This document shows, piece by piece, positions 17,628 through 26,185 of a stretch of DNA of 64,000 nt; position 1 is the stretch's first letter, and each line of letters opens with the position of its first letter. Position numbers and translations under genes: made by a program. Source of the stretch: an uncultured Selenomonadaceae bacterium (GTDB taxonomy: Bacteria > Bacillota > Negativicutes > Selenomonadales > Selenomonadaceae); assembly GCA_905234235.1 (NCBI GenBank), contig CAJOHN010000005.1, forward strand, positions 62,001 through 126,000. Direction: 5' to 3'. Below the pieces are notes generated by a model. It ran no database searches and was not told the origin of the DNA. It was given only the letters and a program-made list of their open reading frames with translations.

Positions 17628-18794
17628 TCACACGTCGATATTCAAACTGCCGGTTCGATAACCTTGCAAATCCAATGTGACATAATCAAAGCCAAGCTCC
17701 TTTAGCCGCGCAGATATTTCCTCTCGAATTTTTAAAAGCTTAGGAAAATCTTCGGGCATGACTTCAATCCGCGCAATTTTCCCGTGAACTCGCACGCGCA
17801 ACTGATTGAATCCCGCACTTAACAAAAATCCTTCCGCCATTTCCACCTGCGAAAGTTTTTGTGCCGTCAAAGACTCGCCGTAAGGAATTCGAGACGCCAA
17901 GCACGCCATTGACGGCTTATTCCACGTCGACAAGTTCATTGCTTTTGATAATTCGCGAATTTCAGATTTGCTTAAGCCGACGGCACGGAGCGGACTTTTG
18001 ACGTTGAGTTCAGCCAAAGCTCTCATGCCGGGACGATAATCGCTCGCGTCGTCCGTGTTGGAGCCTTCGACTAAAATTTTATCGTCGGCAAGGCGCAGAA
18101 AATTTTCAAACAGCGCACGCTTGCAAAGATAACAGCGGTCGACGGGATTTTTGGCAACGCCTTCGACGTTCAAAACGTCCGCATTTTCCGCGCAGAATTT
18201 GTTTGACGTGTCGAGTTCTCGGTAGGGAACGAATACACTTGCCGCCGTCAATGCTACGGCTTTATCGCCTAACGTATCGTGCGCGACTTTAAGCAGGAAA
18301 GTTGAATCGACGCCGCCCGAAAAAGCGACTGCCACTTTTCCCAGCCCGCGCAGATAATTTTTCAACCGCTCCAACTTTTTGGCAAGCTCCGCCGTCAATA
18401 TCATTTCCGGAAAAATATTTTTATCGCGGTCAAAGGTAAAACTTTTCAATGTCGGCTCCTTTTCAAGCGACAAAATCAAATAGCTCAACTTTGTATCAAA
18501 GACGAGGCGTTTATCTTCTTCTGACGGGCGTGCAGGGCTTTTCGGGTGCGAATGGAAATTTCCCAAAAGTTGCCAACCGTTTAAGCGCATATCTTTAACT
18601 GCGGCGAATTGTTCGGCGGGTTCCGTTGAAAAATGTTCGGGGCTTGCGTCGGTATTCGTGAGGAAGTAGATTTTTTCAACGGTTTTAACGTCACCCGAAA
18701 TTGTGCCGCCCAAAAGTCCGCAATCTTCGTTCGGTAAAATTTTTTTCGCGTGCTCAACCAGCGAATCAAATTGGTCTTTGCTCAAAATTATCAT
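17628..18794 (-). CDS. JAMM metalloprotease fused to LarE-like ATP-dependent sulfur transferase
   Basis: Start chosen at ATG 18794 (GGAG upstream, 4 bp after thiF), not the track start. Residues 1 to about 130 are a JAMM/MPN+ domain with the full zinc motif: Glu in ILPNEDCGLLGG and HSHPKSPARPSEED (HxHx7Sx2D). From about residue 135 the chain is a PP-loop ATP pyrophosphatase of the LarE type: VAVAFSGGVDSTFLLKVAH, CYLCKRALF, and EGSNTDDASDYRPGMRA. JAMM enzymes trim the C-terminus of ubiquitin-like sulfur carriers to expose Gly-Gly; LarE/PP-loop enzymes activate substrates with ATP for sulfur insertion. Next to a ThiS-like carrier and a ThiF-like E1, this fits sulfur-carrier processing for assimilated sulfide. 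The fusion is intact in sequence although neighbours are decayed. Confidence 0.85.
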   Translation of the reverse strand: MIILSKDQFDSLVEHAKKILPNEDCGLLGGTISGDVKTVEKIYFLTNTDASPEHFSTEPAEQFAAVKDMRLNGWQLLGNFHSHPKSPARPSEEDKRLVFDTKLSYLILSLEKEPTLKSFTFDRDKNIFPEMILTAELAKKLERLKNYLRGLGKVAVAFSGGVDSTFLLKVAHDTLGDKAVALTAASVFVPYRELDTSNKFCAENADVLNVEGVAKNPVDRCYLCKRALFENFLRLADDKILVEGSNTDDASDYRPGMRALAELNVKSPLRAVGLSKSEIRELSKAMNLSTWNKPSMACLASRIPYGESLTAQKLSQVEMAEGFLLSAGFNQLRVRVHGKIARIEVMPEDFPKLLKIREEISARLKELGFDYVTLDLQGYRTGSLNIDV

Positions 18795-18798
18795 GTCG

Positions 18799-19623
18799 TC
18801 ATGCTCCAAAACTGCAAGTCGGTTGCTCATAGTCGACGAGCTCAGTAATCGTCGGATTGTCTGAACAGACCGCACATTTTTTGTTACGCGGAATTCTAAT
18901 CTTGCGAAAAGTCATTGTCAGCGCGTCGTAAGTGAGCAAGTAACCCGTAAGCAGTTCGCCGATACCCAAAATATATTTCAAAGCTTCAGTAGCTTGAATC
19001 GTGCCGATAACGCCGCCCATAACGCCCAAAACTCCTGCTTGACGGCAAGTCGGAACGGCGTCTTTCGGCGGCATGGTCGGGAAGACACAACGATAACACG
19101 GACTTTGGTCGGGGACGTAAGTCATAGTCTGCCCTTGAAAACGAATAATCCCTGCGTGCGAATAAGCCTTCTTCAGCAGGACGCAAGCATCGTTAATCAA
19201 AAACTTTGTGGGAAAGTTGTCCGTGCCGTCGATTATGAAGTCGTAATTTTGGTCGTTAATGATGTCGCGAATGTTTTCCGAAGTGATTTGTTCGTCGTAA
19301 GTATGAACTTGAACGTCGGGATTCATTTCGTTTATAGTTTCGCGTCCCGAAATAATTTTTTCCTTGCCGATGTCCGCCGTTTGGTGAATAATTTGCCGCT
19401 GAAGATTAGACAAATCTACCGTGTCATAATCAACCAAGCCGATATGACCGACGCCCGCCGCCGCAAGGTACATTGCCGCAGGTGCTCCAAGCCCGCCAGT
19501 GCCGATTATCAAAATTTTTGCGTCGAGGATTTTTTTCTGACCCTTGCCACCGACTTGCTCAAGGATTATGTGACGGCTGTAGCGTTCGAGTTGCTCATTG
19601 GTGAGTTTAGCCAAGCTGACCAC
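18799..19623 (-). CDS. ThiF/MoeB-like E1 adenylyltransferase
   Basis: Adenylates the C-terminal glycine of a ThiS/MoaD-type carrier. From the GTG at 19623 about 274 residues: LERYSRHIILEQVGGKGQKK, the ATP loop IIGTGGLGAPAAMYLAAAGVG, DYDTVDLSNLQRQIIH, DGTDNFPTKFLINDAC, the catalytic Cys region SPCYRCVFPTMPP, and a C-terminal zinc pair CAVC. The gene ends DYEQPTCSFGA. Its start overlaps the stop of a ThiS-like reading frame (GGGQLG*), a TTG at 19614 being an alternative. The longer track ORF joins debris of cysN and thiS and is not the real start. Confidence 0.88.
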   Translation of the reverse strand: MVSLAKLTNEQLERYSRHIILEQVGGKGQKKILDAKILIIGTGGLGAPAAMYLAAAGVGHIGLVDYDTVDLSNLQRQIIHQTADIGKEKIISGRETINEMNPDVQVHTYDEQITSENIRDIINDQNYDFIIDGTDNFPTKFLINDACVLLKKAYSHAGIIRFQGQTMTYVPDQSPCYRCVFPTMPPKDAVPTCRQAGVLGVMGGVIGTIQATEALKYILGIGELLTGYLLTYDALTMTFRKIRIPRNKKCAVCSDNPTITELVDYEQPTCSFGA

Positions 19624-19830
19624 CGCCCATGAAGTACAAAAATTCAATCTCATCGCCGTTATGCACAAAAATTTTGGCAAAATCATCGCGACCAACGACT
19701 CCTCAAACAGTTCTGCGCGGAAATTTTGCTCGCCATTAGTAAAAATCGTGCCCTCAGTCGCCGTTTGCTCCGATTTTAGGATAATTCCGCCGCCCGCCAC
19801 GTCGTAACCGTCAATTAACACAAATCGACC
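19618..19830 (-). pseudogene. Collapsed aprA...cysN and ThiS-like carrier remnants
   Basis: Three pieces lie within about 200 bp. (1) MTKKYSSDVLIIG at the end of the cysA ORF matches the N-terminus of flavoprotein APS reductase subunit A (expected next: GGG of the FAD loop). (2) GRFVLIDGYDVAGGGIIL matches the extreme C-terminus of CysN, the GTPase subunit of ATP sulfurylase. (3) In another frame, KIFVHNGDEIEFLYFMGGG is the C-terminal half of a ThiS/MoaD-like carrier, ending GGGQLG. The bodies of aprA, aprB, cysD and cysN expected in between are missing, consistent with one large deletion plus a smaller lesion in thiS. Confidence 0.55.
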
Positions 19831-20803
19831 AGTCGCCGATTATCAGCACGTCACTCGAATATTTTTTCGTCATATTATCACCGACTCCCTGCAATCCGCG
19901 CAAAAGTTGCCCTTTGACCTCAATATCTATCTGAATCACGCTCCCGCGAAAATATGTGCCGCGAATTATTCCTTTTTCCGTCGTTACGGGCATTGGTTGC
20001 GGCATTTCCTCTATCGTCGCTCCGATTTCCAAAAATTCAGGGCGCAAAATTCCTTCGTGCGGCTCGTAGTCTTCAAATCCTTTGAAAATCGTATAATCCG
20101 CCACTTGCACGCTTTCGCCGATAAATTTCGCTACAAACGGCGTCTTCGGGGCTTGATAAATTTCTATCGGGACGCCCGCTTGCTCAATTCGCCCGCGATT
20201 CGTGATTATTATCTCGTCGGCGACTTCTACTGCCTCGTCTTGGTCGTGCGTCACAAATATTGCCGTGATTCCCAGTTGATGTATCGTTTTTTTCAGCCAG
20301 CCGCGCAATTCTTGCCGAACTTTCGCATCTATCGCCGCAAACGGCTCATCAAGCAATAAAAGTTCCGGATTCGGGGCTAAGGCTCGCGCAAATGCCACTG
20401 ATAATTGCAACGGATAACGCCGCGTGAAGTTTTTTAGCCCGATTAACTCCGCCAATTCCTCGACGCGGCTTTTTATTTCGGCGTCGGATTTTTTTTGAAC
20501 CGTCAAGCCGAACGCTATGTTCTCAAAAACCGTCATGTGCTTAAATAGCGCGTAACTTTGGAATAAAAATCCGATTCCGCGTTCGCCCGGCGGTAAATCG
20601 TTCACTTTTCGCCCGCCGATATAAATTTCTCCGCTGTCGGGCGTTTCAAGTCCCGCTATCATTCGCAATATCGTCGTTTTTCCACTTCCTGAAGGTCCGA
20701 GCAAGCCGATTAACTTCCCGCGTTCAATTTCAAAGCTCACGTTGTCCGACGCCTTGAAGTTTCCGAAAGTCTTATTCACGTTGCGGACTTCGACTTCAAC
20801 CAT
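19811..20803 (-). CDS. cysA: CysA-like sulfate ABC transporter ATPase lacking the signature motif
   Basis: 330 codons. The N-terminal ABC domain has Walker A (GLLGPSGSGKTTIL), the Q loop (FLFQSYALFKHMT), Walker B (LLLLDEPFAAID) and the H loop (IFVTHDQDEA). But the signature, normally LSGGQRQRVAFARAL, reads LSVAFARAL: six residues (GGQRQR) are missing in frame. The TOBE-like C-terminus (YFRGSVIQIDIEVKGQLLRGL) is followed by the start of an AprA-like frame, so the true CysA end is about GVGDN and the rest belongs to the deletion scar. Without LSGGQ the ATPase dimer should not hydrolyse ATP. The start overlaps the cysW stop (ATGGTTGA). Confidence 0.85.
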   Translation of the reverse strand: MVEVEVRNVNKTFGNFKASDNVSFEIERGKLIGLLGPSGSGKTTILRMIAGLETPDSGEIYIGGRKVNDLPPGERGIGFLFQSYALFKHMTVFENIAFGLTVQKKSDAEIKSRVEELAELIGLKNFTRRYPLQLSVAFARALAPNPELLLLDEPFAAIDAKVRQELRGWLKKTIHQLGITAIFVTHDQDEAVEVADEIIITNRGRIEQAGVPIEIYQAPKTPFVAKFIGESVQVADYTIFKGFEDYEPHEGILRPEFLEIGATIEEMPQPMPVTTEKGIIRGTYFRGSVIQIDIEVKGQLLRGLQGVGDNMTKKYSSDVLIIGDWSICVN

Positions 20804-21659
20804 TCGCTACACCAACTTTCAAATCGGCAGCCGGCTCAGCAATTTCCTCATGTTCAACGTCTTTGCCGTAATGTTCAACCACGTTGCGCAGAATCAAAAC
20901 GAGAATGGCAAGCATGACCAGCACCGACGCTACCGCAAATGCCGCCGTGAAGTTGTACTCGTTGTAAAGGATTTCAATGTGCAACGGCAATGTGTTCGTT
21001 TTTCCGCGTATATGCCCGCTTACCACGCTTACCGCTCCAAATTCGCCCATTGCTCGCGCTGAACAGAGAATTATTCCATATCCTAACGCCCATTTTATGT
21101 TCGGCAACGTAATTTTGCTAAAAATTGTCCAACCACTCGCGCCAAATGTCGCCGCCGCCTCTTCTTCCGAACGTCCTTGACTTTCCATGACCGGCACAAG
21201 TTCGCGTGTTATGAAAGGGAACGTCACAAACACCGTCGCCAAAATTATTCCGGGCACCGCGAATACGATTGCCACGTCATATTCCTGCAAAATCGGATAA
21301 AGCGGACTCATTCGCCCGAACAGCATGATAAAGAATAAGCCTGCCACTACCGGACTTATCGCGAACGGCAGATCTATCAGCGAACCAAGAAACGTCTTTC
21401 CTCTGAAGTCAAATTTCGTTAAAAGCCACGCCGACGCCAACCCGAACAGCGTATTTAGCAAGACCGCCAAAATCGTCGCCTCTATCGTCAAATATAATGC
21501 CTTCAGCGCAAATTCGTCCGTCAATGCCTTGAAGTAAAACTCGACGCCGCGAGCCAATGCCTCCTTTGCCACCAATATCAGCGGCATTACCAACATTACG
21601 AATAAAAATCCCGCAGATATTGTTATCAATGCCATTTTCAACCAAATCGGTTCACGCAC
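20796..21659 (-). CDS. cysW: CysW, sulfate ABC transporter permease
   Basis: About 287 residues. The GTG at 21659 has GGAGG 8 nt upstream. Six predicted membrane segments; the family stretch DLPFAISPVVAGLFFIMLFG, and the intact EAA loop EEEAAATFGASGWTIFSKITLP that docks on CysA. LCSARAMGEFGAVSVVSGHIRGKTNTLPL is typical CysW. Unlike its partner CysT it seems full length. It overlaps cysT and cysA by a few bases. Confidence 0.9.
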   Translation of the reverse strand: MREPIWLKMALITISAGFLFVMLVMPLILVAKEALARGVEFYFKALTDEFALKALYLTIEATILAVLLNTLFGLASAWLLTKFDFRGKTFLGSLIDLPFAISPVVAGLFFIMLFGRMSPLYPILQEYDVAIVFAVPGIILATVFVTFPFITRELVPVMESQGRSEEEAAATFGASGWTIFSKITLPNIKWALGYGIILCSARAMGEFGAVSVVSGHIRGKTNTLPLHIEILYNEYNFTAAFAVASVLVMLAILVLILRNVVEHYGKDVEHEEIAEPAADLKVGVANG

Positions 21660-22239
21660 CGACGACACCTCCAATCTTTTTCAACTGCCGAGACTGCCAG
21701 CCATGAATTCCAAGCAGAATTGCCAGCGAAAGGCTCATCATCACGATTGCGATAGCCGCCGCGCTCTGGTAGTCGAATTGCTCAAGCTTAATCCTAATCA
21801 TAAGCGGCGCGATTGTGATTCCGAGCGGAGAAAAGGCAGTTTCGATACCGATTTGATAAAAAAATTGACCGAGCAAGCCGTTTTGAGCGTAAAGAGTGGT
21901 TAAAGCAATGCCCGCGACCGCCGTCGGCAACGCGAACGGCAAATCAATCAGCGCATCCATAATTTTTTTGCCTTTGAAGTCGTATCTGACCAAAACCCAA
22001 GCGATAATCAGCCCGAAAAGCGCGTTAATCAGTCCAGCAGCCAATGCGCAGAAGAAACTGACGCCGTAAGCATGAATATTTCGCCAATCGGTGACTGCGG
22101 AGCAAAATTTATCGATTCCCATGCCGCTGGCGAACAAAATGAACGCCGCAAGCGGAATGAACAGGAATAAACTGACAAAAGTCATCGTGATACCCAAAGT
22201 TAAGCGTTTTCCTGGGATTACATTGCCATTTTGAAACAT
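21652..22239 (-). CDS. cysT: CysT (CysU) sulfate permease with an internal deletion
   Basis: Start chosen at ATG 22239 (AGGGAG upstream; MFQNGNVIPGKRLTLGI is the normal CysT N-terminus). Only 195 residues instead of about 275. The chain is normal through DLPFALPTAVAGIALTTLYA and IETAFSPLGI, then jumps to PLMIRIKLEQFDYQSAAAIA near the C-terminus. The missing ~75-80 residues include the EAA coupling helix and the ARAxGEYGSV segment. The deletion keeps the frame. The permease should neither dock on CysA nor form the full pore, so it is effectively a pseudogene with an open frame. Confidence 0.85.
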   Translation of the reverse strand: MFQNGNVIPGKRLTLGITMTFVSLFLFIPLAAFILFASGMGIDKFCSAVTDWRNIHAYGVSFFCALAAGLINALFGLIIAWVLVRYDFKGKKIMDALIDLPFALPTAVAGIALTTLYAQNGLLGQFFYQIGIETAFSPLGITIAPLMIRIKLEQFDYQSAAAIAIVMMSLSLAILLGIHGWQSRQLKKIGGVVGA

Positions 22240-22249
22240 TTTAGCTCCC

Positions 22250-23158
22250 TCACTTTGAATAAATCTGGTCGAAGGAGCCGCCGTCAACAAAATGCTCGTG
22301 AGCCTTGACCCAACCGCCGAAAGCCTCATCAATCGTGAACAAATCCAGCGGCGCGAACGTCTCGGAGTATTTTTCGAGAATTTCTTGATTGCGAGGGCGA
22401 TAAAAGTTCTGCGCGGCGATTTCTTGACCTTCAGGCGAGTACAAATAGCGAATATATTCCTCTGCGAGGTCGCGAGAGCCTTTTTTATCGACAATTTTAT
22501 CTACGACGGCGACAGAAGGCTCGGCGAGAATGCTTAAACTGGGCGTAATGATTTCAAAATCGTTTGGAGAGCCTTTTTTTGATAATAAAGCCTCATTTTC
22601 CCACGCGATGAGCACATCACCCTGTCCGCGTTGCACAAAACTGGTTGTCGCGCCTCTTGCACCGCTATCGAGGACTACGACATTGCCAAAAAGCTTTTTC
22701 ATGAAGTCGCGAACGAGATTTTCATCGCCATTGAACTTTCTGCGAGCAAATTCCCACGCGGCAAGGTAATTCCACTGCGCCCCGCCCGAAGTTTTCGGAT
22801 TCGGAGTGATAACGTCAATGTCGTCGCGGATTAAGTCGTCCCAATCGCGGATATTTTTCGGATTGCCCTTACGCACGAGGAAAACAATCGTTGAAGTGTA
22901 CGGCGACGAGTTATCGGGAAATTCATTCTGCCAACCGCCTTGAATCAGTCCGGCATTTTTAATTTCGATAACGTCATAAGCCAAAGCGAGCGTCACGACA
23001 TCAGCTTCGAGACCTTCAATAACTGCGCGAGCCTGTTTACCGGAGCCGCCATGCGACTGATTCAACGTCACTTCGCCATTGCCGAGTTCCTTAGTCCAAT
23101 GCTCATGAAATTTTTCATTGTACGCAGCGTAAAGTTCACGAGTCGGATCGTATGACAC
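22250..23158 (-). CDS. sbp: Sulfate/thiosulfate-binding protein without a signal peptide
   Basis: 302 residues, starting [17 protein letters not shown] at a GTG with AAGGAG 9 nt upstream. The mature-domain landmarks are all present: [81 protein letters not shown]. Family members begin with a signal peptide or lipobox before [11 protein letters not shown]; here an in-frame TAA lies 8 codons upstream of the GTG and no hydrophobic stretch exists. The protein would stay in the cytoplasm, useless for import. It heads the sulfate operon. Confidence 0.85.
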   Translation of the reverse strand: MSYDPTRELYAAYNEKFHEHWTKELGNGEVTLNQSHGGSGKQARAVIEGLEADVVTLALAYDVIEIKNAGLIQGGWQNEFPDNSSPYTSTIVFLVRKGNPKNIRDWDDLIRDDIDVITPNPKTSGGAQWNYLAAWEFARRKFNGDENLVRDFMKKLFGNVVVLDSGARGATTSFVQRGQGDVLIAWENEALLSKKGSPNDFEIITPSLSILAEPSVAVVDKIVDKKGSRDLAEEYIRYLYSPEGQEIAAQNFYRPRNQEILEKYSETFAPLDLFTIDEAFGGWVKAHEHFVDGGSFDQIYSK

Positions 23159-23442
23159 GTTCAGAAACTCCTTCGAGTCTTATCGAATCACTCTTAATTT
23201 TCGTATGAAGTTATGAATGAAATGATAGCCCATTTGTCTCTCGTTTTCAAGAATTTTTGTGCTTACATCAACAATAAGCCAAAATCGCCATCCATCGGAC
23301 TAAAGCGAAAACATCAACGAACCAACTCCACGAATCTTTTTACTTTTTTTACACGAAGGGAAAGGTAGCGGCACCTATGGGCAACAATGCGTTGTTTTTG
23401 AACGTATTTTATACTCGAAACCTTTTGCCAGTGATATAAGTC

Positions 23443-24100
23443 TCAAAGTCGGAATTGGAGCAACGGTGAAAAAACAACGTTATTTTTCCCTTTGCGGTAA
23501 AGATCTGTAATAAATTTGAGATTGTCAAGGGCATTGGGCAGTAAGTTTTGCTGATGAGCACGAACCACAAATGGCGAAATCCTCAGCAAGCTTGAAGTCA
23601 ATTTTGCGAGTGGAAAGCTCGTCGGCAAACTGAGCGAAGAGGCATTTAGAAATTGTGAACGAGAATATAGTCGGGATTATGCGTTTTGGAGCCGTTGAAA
23701 ATGATGACTTGAAGGTTTTCGGCTCACCCCTACGACTTACGGAATAGCTTGCGAAGTTTCACGTTTGCTATAGATAGAATTGGAAGCGAGATGTTCGACG
23801 AAATTATCAGAGATGTTATCGTAAACCTCGTTCGATTCAGTATGGCAGAAATAATCTTCGAGAGCTTTCCAGATGTTATTGCTTTTTTGTAATTTGGACG
23901 ATACCTTGCAATTCAGTCCGTAAACGTTGCCGAAAGTTTTCCCACTTCACACCATACAAGCGACTTTCACCGCATACGATCTTACCGTATCTGTTTTTTT
24001 CAGGTCGAGAGATTTGGCAACAGCGCGGAGCGTTGATAGGAATATACATCTTTTCACTGGCGGCCACCCGTGCAGACATCGATTTGCGTAAGAGCGGCAA
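23443..24100 (-). pseudogene. Ghost of the mobile-element recombination genes
   Basis: This gap (23.16-24.37 kb) has no intact gene but holds echoes of the 49-51 kb element genes. Minus strand around 23588-23629 reads FADELSTRKIDFKL, identical to the ERF-linked protein at 49.4 kb. Around 24001-24049 MYIPIN followed in the next frame by TLRAVAKSLDLKKT matches the Cas4-like nuclease start (MFLPTLRAVANSLDRKL). A group II intron domain V lies between them. The order is the same as in the intact element, so this is probably a decayed earlier insertion. The rest of the stretch, including 24.10-24.37 kb, shows no recognisable feature beyond helical-looking tail codons of the adjacent GTPase fragment. 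Confidence 0.55.
23947..23981 (-). ncRNA. Group II intron domain V remnant
   Basis: Minus strand GATCGTATGCGGTGAAAGTC continuing GCTTGTATGGTGTGA: a 34-nt hairpin with the GAAA-type loop and bulge of bacterial domain V (consensus GAGCCGUAUGCG-GAAA-CGCACGUACGGUUC). No reverse transcriptase remains nearby, so it is the 3' stump of a dead intron. Confidence 0.6.
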
Positions 24101-24375
24101 TTAAACATTTCGCTTGCTTTTAAAGTTCCGCCGATTATTTACAAGCTTGAATTTCAGCAATAATATTTTCTGTTTGATGAAGAAGCTGAGCAAGTTTTTC
24201 GCTCTTAATCTTTTCGTTGGCTTTTCACGGATTCGACAGCTTTTATTTTTTCGTTGAACGCTAAAATAATCGATTCAACATTCTGTGTCATGAAATTGCG
24301 AACTTTTTGAGCGCAATCTTCGGTAGAAAGTTTAACATGTTCTTGCGCGTCGGAAAATTTTCTCTCATCCTCAAC

Positions 24376-24759
24376 TTAGTTGTACTTTTCAAAAGAAATA
24401 CTCTCAGCCGTCTCGCGCCCGCGTCTGGAAAGGAACGTTGCCGAGCGCAGTTCGGTATGGATGCCGGGCGTGTCGATGATTTCCAAACCGTTCCACTCGT
24501 AAGGCGTCGAATCTTGTTGCGTAGTGATAGTCGCACCAATTGCAACGTCTTCGCTCGTGAACATTTTTATGATACTCGATTTGCCCGCGCTGTATTGTCC
24601 AACGAAGACAAGCTTAATCTTGCCGCTGTCATCGGGAAAAGTTTTCGGAAGACGTGAAGAATCAATGCCGAGCCGCTTAAATTCCTCTGTCACGCCGCAC
24701 ATGAGTTGTGCGCCTTCCTTTGTAAATTTACTTAACTGAAATTCTTCCATATCGTTCAC
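24376..24759 (-). pseudogene. N-terminal fragment of a dynamin-like GTPase
   Basis: 127 codons. It begins MNDMEEFQLSKFTKEGAQLM, then the P-loop VFVGQYSAGKSSIIKM (G1, about 51-66), a Thr-rich switch (GATITTQQDSTPYEW) and G3 IIDTPGIHTELR. After HTELR the family sequence breaks off and the frame ends 22 codons later. The G4 motif and helical domains are absent here, while a matching G4-containing piece lies at 16.7 kb on the other strand. A helical stretch (KLSTEDCAQKVRNFMTQNVE) continues in frame past the stop, suggesting an internal deletion plus nonsense mutation. Bacterial dynamin-like proteins remodel membranes and are often encoded in pairs, as here with the gene just upstream. Confidence 0.7.
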
Positions 24760-24819
24760 CTCACGATAATCGGGACGCCCGCGATTTATTGAGCGAGTTT
24801 AAAGCTCGTCGCGTTGACT

Positions 24820-24957
24820 TTATTTTTTGGGAAAACAGCATGTGCGTATTTTTGTCTTTTCGGTTTCCTTATCAAAATCGAGCGGATAAGAGTCAACGTC
24901 CAAATCACTGACCAAAATTTTTCTGACAGTATCGGGAAGTTTTTCCTCCGTCTTCAT
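24820..24957 (-). CDS. Small ORF between the two GTPase genes
   Basis: 45 codons, MKTEEKLPDTVRKILVSDLD onward, ending TCCFPKK. It fills the gap between the paired GTPase genes, starting 10 bp after the upstream stop. No clear ribosome site and no recognised domain; it may be a small spacer protein or the remnant of the N-terminus of the next gene. Confidence 0.3.
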   Translation of the reverse strand: MKTEEKLPDTVRKILVSDLDVDSYPLDFDKETEKTKIRTCCFPKK

Positions 24958-24966
24958 GACTGAAAC

Positions 24967-26090
24967 TCATATTGACTTTTGCTGAGACGCACCAGCATAT
25001 TTTGCTTTACGGATTTTCTCTTGCTTATTTTCAAACAAAAACGAAATCAACACACTGCCGACGCCGATTGCGATTCTCGCTCCCCAGCCTATACCGGGAA
25101 TAAGTACAAGAAGATTAGACGCGGCAAATAAATATTTTCCCCAAGTCGTCGTTCTTTCAAGTGTAATGTTGGTACTCGTGTTACCGCTGAAGTCGTAGGA
25201 AAGTTCTTGCGTCAATTCGTCGCTGAGTTCCTTGCGTTTGCGTTCGCATTCGTCCTTTTCTGTGGAGCGTGCATTAAATTTTTCAATCCACTCGTCGAGC
25301 TGACGACGCTTATCAAACCAAACATCGCTTGCCTGCAGAGACGCGGCACTTTGTTTATAAATCTCCAAGATTACATTGCTCATGAGAACGGCTACGGCGT
25401 CGGCGAAAGTTTTTATTCGCAAAAATCTGCCGTCGTTGCGCACCTTGTCCAGAATAAAATCTTCGACTTCGGCAAAGCGACTAATCTTGAAAACTTTTAG
25501 ATTTTTATCTTGCGACTGGTAAGCCGAAAGCAAATGCGTCGCTACAAATTTTATGCCGCTCCAATCTTGATTGTGATTTGCGGAAAATTTTTTGAACTGA
25601 TTAATATCGTGGCGTCAATGGTTGAGGTGTCGGCAAGCTTGTCCTGCAAATCCTCAATGTCCAAGTCGTCGTTAATGTTAAAGCTCATCTTGACGTTGAT
25701 AACGCCGAGAACAGGTTTGCCGAGACTCCTGAGTTGCGCCAATTTTTCCGCCTCGTCGGGTTGAGGTGCATCGCTCGTCAGCAGAAATGAAATTAAATCT
25801 GCCTTCTTCTCCACCTCCAAAGCCAAACTTTCATCGACGCGAGCTTCTTTTGCGTCCAAACTGAATGCACTAATGCCCGGCACTTCGGTTATCTGTAAAA
25901 CGTTCCAATAGTAGTCGCGCACGTCGAATGTTGTACGTTGCGAGCCTTTGCCGATGGATTTTCCGTTGCCGTGCGTCAAAATTTCCATGAGCGTCGACTT
26001 GCCCGCCATTGTCCGACCGTAAACTACGATAGAAAAATCTTTCATACGTCCGCGCAGAACACTCACTAAGCGATTCAATATTTGCAACAC
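24967..26090 (-). pseudogene. Second dynamin-like GTPase, frameshifted at an A6 run
   Basis: Two track ORFs are one gene. 26090-25551 carries the G domain: P-loop VVYGRTMAGKSTLMEIL, ITEVPGISAF as G3, LGVINVKMSF in the G4 position. It runs to ISSKNFPQITIK; the other frame, FSANHNQDWSGIKFVATHLL, then continues as 25533-24967. Adding one A to the AAAAAA run near 25590 restores KKFSANHNQ. The second half is coiled coil, then a glycine-rich hydrophobic hairpin (LFAASNLLVLIPGIGWGARIAIGVGSVLISFLF) that could insert into membrane, typical of bacterial dynamins. The lesion may be real decay or a sequencing error. It partners the truncated GTPase downstream. Confidence 0.65.
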
Positions 26091-26185
26091 CTAAAAATTC
26101 GGTTAAACGGATTTTTTATTTAGCGCCTCCAAACTCGTAAATTTTTGTGTTACAATGCTCCAAATTCACTTCGGGAGGCTTTCAA

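Noticed and set aside
18799-19821. 340-codon reading of the ThiF-like gene as a fused protein
   Set aside because: The N-terminal ~66 codons are debris of CysN and an out-of-frame ThiS-like carrier; the ThiF fold starts at the GTG at 19623.
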